The notes under the pieces: generated by a model | Databases searched by the model: none | Told to the model about the DNA's origin: nothing | The model's input: the letters and a program-made list of their open reading frames with translations, nothing else | In this document: positions 7,029-12,846 of the stretch, one piece after another | Numbering within the stretch: position 1 is the stretch's first letter | Layout: every line of letters begins with the position of its first letter | Made by a program: the position numbers and the translations under genes | From: Chloroflexota bacterium | GTDB lineage: Bacteria; Chloroflexota; Dehalococcoidia; SM23-28-2 | Direction of reading: 5' to 3' | Assembly: GCA_030691665.1 (NCBI GenBank) | Contig: JAUYDU010000487.1 | Location: 1-12,846 of the forward strand | DNA length: 12,846 nt

Positions 7029-8915
7029 ATGACAAAAGGAATCGGTAAACTGAAACCGGTGATCGGGCTGGTTGTCCTGCTGGCGCTGGCTGTCGCAGTG
7101 GCGTGCGGGCCGGCCGCCACGCCTACGGCAACGCCAACGCCGACGTCGACACCTACACCCACCAAGCTCCCTACGCCGACGGCAACGCCCACGGCGACTC
7201 CGATACCACCAACTCCTACGCCCACTGCTACTTTGAAGCCAGGCGAGACTCCTCTGCCCACGCCCACACCCACTCCGACGGCGACGCCAAAGCCAACGGC
7301 CACTCCAATGCCTGTTCCTACGGCTACGCCGACGGCGACCCCGCGGCCAGCCGCGATTCCTACTCCGACGCCGACGGGACCACAGCCGGTGTACGGTGGC
7401 GTGCTGCTGTCGGCTTCCACGACGGACATAACTGCTCTGGATTCCCGCCGTGGGATCGGTGGCGCCGATGCCCAGGGGCAAGCGCCCATCCACTCCACGC
7501 TGCTGCGCCAGGTACCCAACGTGTGGACGGAGTTGCAGCCTGACCTGGCCAAGTCGTTTGAAGCCTCCGCTGACACGTTGAGTTGGACGTTCACGCTCCG
7601 CAACGATGCCAGGTGGCATGACGGCAAGCCCGTTACCGTGGACGACGTGGTCTGGACCCTGAACACGTACATTAAGCCACCGAAAGATCTTCCTGTAGGC
7701 CTGGCAGGGAGCTGCACCAAGGCAATGATAGACAAGGTGACCAAGGTGGACGAGTCCAGGGTGCGGATAGATCTCAAGAACCCGAACTACAGCTTCCTCA
7801 TGTGCATAGGGTCGACCTTCGTCAAGATACTGCCCAAGCACATTCTTGAGCCCAAGGACCTGTACGAGGGAAGCCGCGAGTTGAAGCCCGCTGAAGTGAT
7901 TGGGGCCGGGCCCTTCAAGTTCAAGGAGTACGAGCGCGCCTCCCACTGGACGGTGGAGCGGAACCCCGACTACTACCTCAAGGGCAAGCCGTACCTCGAT
8001 GGATACACCATCTACCTCGTCCCGGACCAGGTCACTCGCATGGCCATGATGGCGACAGGACGCCTTGATATCATTGATCTATTCCCGGGGCTGAGCCTTT
8101 CGCAAGGCAGGACCTTGGAGAAGGATGCTGGCCGTATTCTGGTGGTCCATAAGACTCCCAATATCAGAGCGCGGTACGTGGCACTCAATACGGCCTCGGG
8201 CCCGTTCACAGACCTGCGCCTCCGCCGGGCCATGCACCTTGCGGTGGACCGCCAGGCCATGATTGAGTTCGTGGAAGAAGGTGGGGGCCAAATCACGCCC
8301 CTCTTCTGGCCCGGGTATGAGTACATCTACACCGTGGACGACTACCTGAAGATGCCCGGCTGGCGCCCCTACCCCGAGAAGGCCCAGGACATCGCCGAGG
8401 CGAAGCGCCTGGTAGACGAGGCCACCGGCGGAAAGGGCCTTGATTTCGTCCTGACCTCTAGGGTGGATAACGCAGACTACGCGCAGGTCTTGAAGGAGCA
8501 GCTCAAGGCAATAGGCTTCCGTTTGTCGATTAACTTGCTGGAGACCGCAGTAGGCAGGCCACTGGCGGCAAAGGGCGAGCTCACGACCTGGCTCGAAAAC
8601 TACGGCGCCACGTACGTCGATCATGACTCTATCACCACCCGGGGGTGGTTGCCTACGTCCACGGCGAACGCTTCACGGTGGCATAACGAGGAGTTCGTGG
8701 CCTTGTACGTCAAACAGGCTCAGGCAGTGGACCTGGCGGAGCGCGGCAAGTTCCTCCGCCAGATGGCCGACATCATCGAGCGAGAGGTGCCGACCGTCGG
8801 CCTGACGGACAAGATGGTGTACATAGCTGTGAACAGGAGAGTCCAGGGCATCACTCTTCTACCGCCCGGGATCATGAATGACTTTCGCCTGGACTGGGTG
8901 TGGATAAAGGAATAG
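7029..8915 (+). CDS. ABC transporter solute-binding lipoprotein, family 5, with TP-rich linker
   Basis: This is a 628-residue extracellular binding protein of a peptide/nickel/opine-type ABC importer (SBP family 5). A signal peptide (KLKPVIGLVVLLALAVAVAC) ends in a lipobox with Cys26, so it should be lipid-anchored. Residues 27-118 are almost entirely Thr, Pro and Ala repeats (TPTATPTPTSTPTPT and so on), an extended tether common in Chloroflexota lipoproteins. The binding domain runs from about YGG (122-124) to the end. It contains the family pattern around LRNDARWHDGKPVTVDDVVWTL, then GAGPFKFKEYE, NPDYYLKGKPYLDG, and RLRRAMHLAVDRQAM. The start is ATG 7029 with AAGGAG at 7012-7017. Permeases follow after 282 bases. 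Substrate cannot be read from the sequence; peptides, sugars or other organic solutes are possible. The domain is intact. Confidence 0.9.
   Translation: MTKGIGKLKPVIGLVVLLALAVAVACGPAATPTATPTPTSTPTPTKLPTPTATPTATPIPPTPTPTATLKPGETPLPTPTPTPTATPKPTATPMPVPTATPTATPRPAAIPTPTPTGPQPVYGGVLLSASTTDITALDSRRGIGGADAQGQAPIHSTLLRQVPNVWTELQPDLAKSFEASADTLSWTFTLRNDARWHDGKPVTVDDVVWTLNTYIKPPKDLPVGLAGSCTKAMIDKVTKVDESRVRIDLKNPNYSFLMCIGSTFVKILPKHILEPKDLYEGSRELKPAEVIGAGPFKFKEYERASHWTVERNPDYYLKGKPYLDGYTIYLVPDQVTRMAMMATGRLDIIDLFPGLSLSQGRTLEKDAGRILVVHKTPNIRARYVALNTASGPFTDLRLRRAMHLAVDRQAMIEFVEEGGGQITPLFWPGYEYIYTVDDYLKMPGWRPYPEKAQDIAEAKRLVDEATGGKGLDFVLTSRVDNADYAQVLKEQLKAIGFRLSINLLETAVGRPLAAKGELTTWLENYGATYVDHDSITTRGWLPTSTANASRWHNEEFVALYVKQAQAVDLAERGKFLRQMADIIEREVPTVGLTDKMVYIAVNRRVQGITLLPPGIMNDFRLDWVWIKE
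7107..7382 (+). repeat. Low-complexity tract coding the Thr-Pro linker
   Basis: Degenerate short repeats built on ACGCC/ACTCC triplet pairs encode about 92 residues of Thr, Pro and Ala. The repeat is at the protein level. Codons vary (ACG, ACT, ACC, ACA; CCG, CCA, CCC, CCT), so the tract is probably kept by selection rather than freshly expanded. Confidence 0.75.
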
Positions 8916-8940
8916 CTGTCACCTGCACAGCACATAGGAC

Positions 8941-9000
8941 ACAGGCGGCGGACGCTCCTGGTAGCTGCGTTCATTTGAGCCAGGAGTGGCCGCTTCCTGT
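8941..9000 (+). terminator. Stem-loop between binding protein and permease genes
   Basis: ACAGG (8941-8945) pairs with CCTGT (8996-9000), GCGGC (8945-8949) with GCCGC (8989-8993), and CTCCTGG (8955-8961) with CCAGGAG (8980-8986), giving a long imperfect hairpin that starts 25 bases past the stop codon. There is no T-tract. It is likely an attenuating or RNA-stabilising element that lets the binding protein be made in excess over the permeases, as in many importer operons. Confidence 0.45.
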
Positions 9001-9197
9001 GATTCTCCAAAAGGAATGGTGTAGGTTCCGGCGCGACCAGTTAACCGATTAATTGTACGGGGCCGAGTAGCGGAGTATTGTGCGCTTTCAGGTTACAAAA
9101 TCGGCTGGCTCCGAAAGGTTGTTTGTGGCCCGGCAAAAAGGTTGCAGGTAGGGTTCTGGCATCATTGAGTTGCCGGTGAGGGGGGTCAAGGGAACCC

Positions 9198-10154
9198 GTG
9201 AGTGGTTATGTTGTCCGTCGCCTGCTGCTCTATGTTCCCACGCTGATCGGAGTCTCCATCATCATTTTCGTGATCATGCGTGTTATCCCCGGTGATCCCG
9301 CGGTGATGGTGCTCTCGGGCCCCGGGGGCGAGGCCGTCTATACCCAGGAGGACCTTGTGCGCATGCACAGGATCCTCGGACTCGATCGCCCTCTCGTTGT
9401 CCAGTACGCGGACTGGATGTGGGGCTTCGTCCGCGGGGACTGGGGTATCTCCCTACGCTACAATGCCGATGTCTTCGAAGAGGTGAGGCGGCGGCTGCCC
9501 GTCACTGCGGAGCTGGCCATGCTGGGGATGTTCATTGCCGTGGCCATCGGCTTGCCTGTAGGCCTTATTTCGGCGATGCGCCAGGAGACCTGGGCTGACT
9601 ACGTGGGGCGTGTCTTCACCATCGTGGGCTTGGCCATGCCTACCTTCTGGCTGGGCATGCTGGTCGTTGTAGCGCTCTCGACCTGGTTCAACTGGTTGCC
9701 CCCCCTGGGCTATGCCAAGTTGCATAACGAGCCCTGGGGCAACCTCCAGCAGATGTCTTTCCCCGCCCTGGTCCTGGGTTACCACATGGCTGCCTACATA
9801 GCGCGTATGGTCCGCGCTCAAATGCTGGAAGTATTACGCCAGGACTACATTCGCACCGCCCACGCCAAGGGCCTGCGGGAGCGGGTGGTGGTCGTCCGAC
9901 ATGCCCTGAAGAACGCGCTCCTTCCTGTTATCACCCTGGCGGGGGTGTTAGTCGGAGGGCTGCTCAGCGGGGCGGTGGTCATCGAGCTCATATTCAGCCT
10001 GCCTGGCATCGGGCGGCTGCTCCTCGACGGCCTCCGCACACGCGATTTCCCCGTGGTTCAGGCGCTCGTTCTGGTCTTTGCAACCATATTCCTGATGGTT
10101 AACCTCCTGGTTGACCTGCTTTACGGGTGGCTTGATCCTCGCATTCATTATTAA
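9198..10154 (+). CDS. ABC transporter permease, DppB/OppB-type
   Basis: This 318-residue inner-membrane subunit is the first of the two that form the channel of the peptide-type importer. The N-terminal segment RRLLLYVPTLIGVSIIIFVIMRVIPGDPA is the DppB-type start. Further membrane segments lie near 104-126, 137-160, 240-267 and 284-308. The EAA loop that contacts the ATPase is at about 211-244 (EVLRQDYIRTAHAKGLRERV through HALKNALLPV), with the key Gly at 225. The C-terminus LLYGWLDPRIHY is typical. The start is GTG 9198, with GAGGGGGG 12 bases upstream, a weak site; no better in-frame ATG is available without losing the first membrane segment. It is separated by 282 bases from the binding protein and by 14 bases from the second permease. 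No damage is seen. Confidence 0.92.
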   Translation: MSGYVVRRLLLYVPTLIGVSIIIFVIMRVIPGDPAVMVLSGPGGEAVYTQEDLVRMHRILGLDRPLVVQYADWMWGFVRGDWGISLRYNADVFEEVRRRLPVTAELAMLGMFIAVAIGLPVGLISAMRQETWADYVGRVFTIVGLAMPTFWLGMLVVVALSTWFNWLPPLGYAKLHNEPWGNLQQMSFPALVLGYHMAAYIARMVRAQMLEVLRQDYIRTAHAKGLRERVVVVRHALKNALLPVITLAGVLVGGLLSGAVVIELIFSLPGIGRLLLDGLRTRDFPVVQALVLVFATIFLMVNLLVDLLYGWLDPRIHY

Positions 10155-10168
10155 TAGGAGATACTACT

Positions 10169-11083
10169 ATGGAGACTGGCCGTGCAGGGCCTCGGCAGGT
10201 TGGCCTAATCACTTGGGGCCTCGGCCTTCGCCTTGGTACCTGGGCACGGGAGCTGTGGCGATTCACCCGGCGAAAGCCACTTGGCGGCGTTAGTCTCGTG
10301 TTTCTGGTGGCCATGGTGCTAGTGGCCATCTTCTCTCCATGGATTACCCCCCATAGCCCGTATGAAAACATTCGTGGAGCGGCCCGCGTAGCGCCCGGCG
10401 CGACATACTGGTTCGGCACGGACCACTTGGGGCGTGATCTGTTTAGCCGGGTTCTGATTGCCGGTCGCATCTCCCTGTTTATCGGCCTGGTGGTGATGCT
10501 GCTCGGCACCACCGTAGGCAGCGCTGTCGGGGTGTTCAGCGCGTATATTGGGGGCAAGACCGATCTGATAATACAGCGTATCGTGGACGGTCTTCTGGCC
10601 TTCCCTGCCATCATCCTCGCGCTGGCGCTCATGGCGACGCTGGGCCAGTCTCTCCTCAACGTGATCCTCGCCCTGGTCGTTGTGAATACCCCACGGACTA
10701 TCCGGACGGTACGCTCGGCAGCGCTCAGCATCAAGGAGAACGTCTATGTCGACGCGGCACGCAGTATAGGCGCAAGCAACCTCCGGGTGATGTTCCTGCA
10801 CGTGACACCCAACTGCTTTGCCCCGATCATCATCATGGCCACGGTAACGCTGGGGTGGGCCATTTTGGCCGAGGCCAGCTTGAGCTTCCTTGGTCTTGGA
10901 GTACCAGCCGACGTTCCTACCTGGGGCGGGATGCTGGGCACGATGGCGCAGCGATTCATGCGGTCGGCACCGTGGACCGTTGTATTTCCTGGCCTTACTC
11001 TAACACTCGTTGTCATGGCCATCAACCTGCTGGGCGATGCAATGCGGGACATGCTGGATCCGCGCCTCCGCGGTGCCAGGTAG
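10169..11083 (+). CDS. ABC transporter permease, DppC/OppC-type
   Basis: This 304-residue inner-membrane subunit is the second half of the channel. An N-terminal cytoplasmic stretch (1-36) is followed by a membrane segment (about 41-57), then the DppC-type motif WFGTDHLGRDLFSRVL (81-96). Four to five further segments follow, and the EAA loop at about 187-221 (SIKENVYVDAARSIGASNLR). The C-terminal pattern SFLGLGVPADVPTWGGML and the end MLDPRLRGAR are typical. ATG 10169 has AGGAG at 10156-10160 with an 8-base gap. It is 14 bases after the DppB-like gene, so the two are surely cotranscribed and translationally matched. The expected ATPase genes (DppD/DppF-like) do not follow; a transposase remnant does. 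They may have been displaced or be encoded elsewhere. Confidence 0.92.
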   Translation: METGRAGPRQVGLITWGLGLRLGTWARELWRFTRRKPLGGVSLVFLVAMVLVAIFSPWITPHSPYENIRGAARVAPGATYWFGTDHLGRDLFSRVLIAGRISLFIGLVVMLLGTTVGSAVGVFSAYIGGKTDLIIQRIVDGLLAFPAIILALALMATLGQSLLNVILALVVVNTPRTIRTVRSAALSIKENVYVDAARSIGASNLRVMFLHVTPNCFAPIIIMATVTLGWAILAEASLSFLGLGVPADVPTWGGMLGTMAQRFMRSAPWTVVFPGLTLTLVVMAINLLGDAMRDMLDPRLRGAR

Positions 11084-11140
11084 CTGCCTGTCATGATAGC
11101 ACTGCCAAGAGGTTCCGGTGGGGATACCAGAAAGCTCTAA

Positions 11141-11186
11141 GTGGGCGATGTCCGTTTGAGTTCAGAGATCAGGACATAGCGCCCAC
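11141..11186. terminator. Strong hairpin at the operon/transposon boundary
   Basis: GTGGGCGATGTCC (11141-11153) pairs with GGACATAGCGCCCAC (11172-11186), thirteen pairs with a two-base bulge and an 18-base loop. It lies 58 bases after the second permease and overlaps the stop codon (11169-11171) of the opposing transposase remnant. No T-tract follows on either side. It could end transcription from either direction with help, or be part of the mobile element's terminus. Confidence 0.45.
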
Positions 11187-12074
11187 AGGGCTGAACGGTG
11201 TAGTGTGCACCTGAGCCCCCGCGACAGTGAAGTGAATCTGGTAAGGCGTCCCGGGGAAGGGCGTGGCTAACCGGTTGAGCTCGCCACATAGCCCCTCGAG
11301 GGCCCGGCGATACCTGGACGTCTCCGGCGGGGTCAGGTTCACGACGAGATCGGTGCCCTGGAAGCGGAGCCGCCCCTTCAGCCGGATGAGGATGCGGAGC
11401 ACCTCGCGGATATCCCGCGAGTCCTCATGGTGGCGGTCGAGGCGCTCCAGGAGCCACGCCTCCGCGTTGTAGGCCGCCACCTTGATGGTGTCTGCCAGCA
11501 CCTTCTTCTCCAGGTTCAGCCGGTCCAGATGACGATCGCACTGGCTCATGGATACCTGGTGCGGCATCCCAGCACGCTCCCGCTTCCGCGCCGCGAGGGT
11601 CTGCCCCAGATCCCGGACCTCCCGCCGCAGGGAACGGAACCCCTTCCGATTCGCCCTCTCCGCTGCCAGAGCCCCCATCTGCTCCTTGATTCCCCGGATC
11701 CGCGCCTTGGGCTGCCGGATCTCCCGATCCAGCTCCTTCCGCCGAGGGTTGGGCACCAGGGCCTCCTCCTCCACCCCGTCCGCGCCATAACCCAGCAGCG
11801 CGTCCAGGGCGTAGTGCTGGCGCATGTATGTGAAGAAGTTCTCCTGCCTCCACCGATTGATCATCAGGCTGGCGATGCGGGCCGCCTCCGTCTCCCAGTC
11901 AGTGGTCAGGATGTGCGTCTGTCCTCGGCGCTTGCGCAGAACCGCGATGTTCCGGAGCAGGCCGACCCCCTTCAGGTGGACGGGGGCTTCGTAGAGCTGC
12001 CACTCCCACTGTTGCCCCTGGAACTTGCAGACCGCCTAGCGGAAGTCCTCCTCGGGTGGACGCTGTCCAGCGAA
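11169..12074 (-). pseudogene. Transposase-like protein remnant (C-terminal half, nonsense codon)
   Basis: This is the C-terminal part of a large transposase-type protein that I know from Actinobacteria and Chloroflexota as 'putative transposase', without a firm IS family name. Reading from 12074 down, FAGQRPPEEDFR is followed by TAG (12036-12038), then in the same frame AVCKFQGQQWEWQLYEAP, HILTTDWETEAARIASLM, and the family signature INRWRQENFFTYMRQHYALDALLGYG. A charged, probably coiled-coil region (RRKELDREIRQPKARIRGIKEQ and on, about 60-130 residues after the signature) and a C-terminal region with FPGTPYQIHF complete it. The N-terminal half is missing: the DNA upstream is another transposase fragment in the opposite orientation. 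With truncation plus a nonsense codon it cannot be active. Confidence 0.72.
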
Positions 12075-12237
12075 TATGTCAGTATGACTGTTCAGGGATT
12101 TTGTCAGTCCCTCTTCTTGTTTTGAGCCCTTAGCTGCTGCCATCAGGGGAGAACGGAGGGTTTGCTGAAGGGCGGTCTTGTTGTTCCTCCTTAGAAGACC
12201 CCTACCGGCTGCGGGGTTTCTGTGACGGTGGTTGTGT

Positions 12238-12677
12238 CGACAGGGAGCGCTATTTGAGGACGGGGCGCAGGTACGCCACTTTGCGGTGGTGAGCAACCTG
12301 TGGGACATGGAGGGGCAGGCCCTCCTCGAGTGGCAGCGTGGCAAAGCCGGGACCATCCTTCCCCAGGGAAGGACCACATCCTGGTAAGCGAACTGGCCGC
12401 GGGAGTCTTCCCCAGCGCCAAGCACGGAGCCAACGCCGCCTGGCTGAGGCTGCAGGTGATCACTCATAACCTGCTCCAGTTGCTCAAGAAGGTAGCCTTG
12501 CCGGAAGAATATGCCAACTCCCACCCCAAGCGGCTGCGGTTCGCGGTGTTTACCATGATGGGCCGCCTGGTGAGCCATGCCGGACAGACCCTGCTCTGCA
12601 TAGCCGGTGAAGCGCTGGAGGCAATGGTAGCCCCGGGACGAAGGAAGATACGGGGGTCGGCCTGGGCCGCAACCTAA
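12238..12677 (+). pseudogene. IS1380-like transposase, C-terminal fragment with frameshift
   Basis: This is the 3' part of a second IS1380-type transposase, clearly different in sequence from the one at 5376-6875 but following the same plan. The first piece reads ALFEDGAQVRHFAVVSNLWD then MEGQALLEWQRGKAGTI, in one frame up to about 12360. The frame then shifts, and KDHILVSELAAGVFPSAKHG, ANAAWLRLQVITHNLLQLLK and HPKRLRFAVFTMMGRLVSHA follow in another, ending at 12675-12677. The catalytic core upstream is absent. The left breakpoint, between 12075 and about 12238, abuts the opposing transposase remnant. It is a dead fragment. Confidence 0.75.
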
Positions 12678-12701
12678 TCGGCTTCTGGCCAAAGAGACTC
12701 T

Positions 12702-12725
12702 ACGATAGCCTGTCGCAGCTATCGT
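12702..12725. repeat. Perfect short hairpin after the IS1380-like fragment
   Basis: ACGATAGC (12702-12709) and GCTATCGT (12718-12725) form an eight-pair stem with an 8-base loop, 25 bases after the fragment's stop. No T-tract follows directly; CTCTTTTTC comes about 35 bases later. The role is unclear, possibly a terminator of the lost element. Confidence 0.35.
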
Positions 12726-12780
12726 GGGGAAGGCGTGCGCCACGACGGGCGGTGGCTCCTCTTTTTCACCAAAACCGAGG

Positions 12781-12846
12781 CCCGCACCCCACGCACCTGG
12801 CTTCCGATTGAGGCATCCAGCCCGTCTGGGTGCTGGCAGAGGGCCC
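12781..12846. repeat. 66-base direct repeat, copy 2, ending at the window edge
   Basis: Matches 6795-6860 at 65 of 66 positions in the same orientation. Left of 12781 the similarity stops abruptly, while the right boundary is unknown because the window ends inside the match. If the identity continues, another IS1380-type copy or fragment begins here. Confidence 0.9.

Noticed and set aside
7107..7382. Repetitive DNA that might be read as a CRISPR array or tandem satellite
   Set aside because: The repeats are short, irregular, in phase with codons and lie inside a lipoprotein gene. There are no uniform repeats or spacers.
6912..7946. Minus-strand frames rich in Gly-Val and in Arg opposite the binding-protein gene
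   Set aside because: They are the antisense readings of the Thr-Pro repeat tract (ACG/CCG triplets read as Gly-Val or Arg-rich repeats) and not real proteins.
12075..12743. Extended minus-strand frame upstream of the transposase remnant
   Set aside because: It is antisense to the IS1380-like fragment. Only its last dozen codons belong to the remnant family.
1..12846. tRNA, rRNA, riboswitch or replication origin
   Set aside because: Looked for cloverleaf-like, rRNA-like or iteron patterns by eye and saw none that could be supported.

Overview
The window looks like a chromosomal segment of an uncultured Chloroflexota bacterium (Dehalococcoidia/SAR202-like). This is an inference from three things: the lipoprotein with a long Thr-Pro linker, the GC-rich codon use, and the mix of insertion sequences. 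No RNA gene or taxonomic marker is present to confirm it. About half of the sequence is decayed mobile DNA wrapped around two intact functional blocks.

Layout. 1-520: 3' end of an ISAzo13-type transposase gene. 521-840: no gene. 841-1933: an IS630-family element with recognisable terminal inverted repeats and a frameshifted transposase. 1946-3140: a second, different IS630-family element starting only about 13 bases further on. It has near-perfect ends, one nonsense codon, and a 71-base net insertion carrying its own inverted repeats. 3211-4893 (minus): the main find, a two-domain protein of the UGSC (seleno)protein type. An in-frame TGA sits exactly where this family carries selenocysteine (U100-G-A-C103), and the frame stays open for 460 codons after it. 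It has a good ribosome binding site and a near-consensus promoter upstream. 5376-6875 (minus): an IS1380-type transposase pseudogene with two frameshifts. 7029-11083 (plus): a family-5 peptide-type ABC importer made of a lipoprotein binding protein with a 92-residue TP linker and two permeases (DppB- and DppC-like). No ATPase genes follow. 11169-12074 (minus): a transposase remnant with a nonsense codon. 12238-12677 (plus): the 3' end of another IS1380-like transposase. 12781-12846: a 66-base copy of the 5' part of the IS1380-type element at 6795-6860, running into the window edge.

How it works together. The importer should bind a peptide-like or other small organic solute outside the cell and pass it through the DppB/DppC channel, using ATPases encoded elsewhere. 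The selenoprotein is transcribed divergently and is probably a cytoplasmic redox or reductive enzyme; its substrate is unknown. No selA, selB, selC or selD is visible here, so Sec insertion would need machinery elsewhere in the genome. The insertion sequences are all damaged, which suggests an old landing zone for transposons rather than a recently acquired island.
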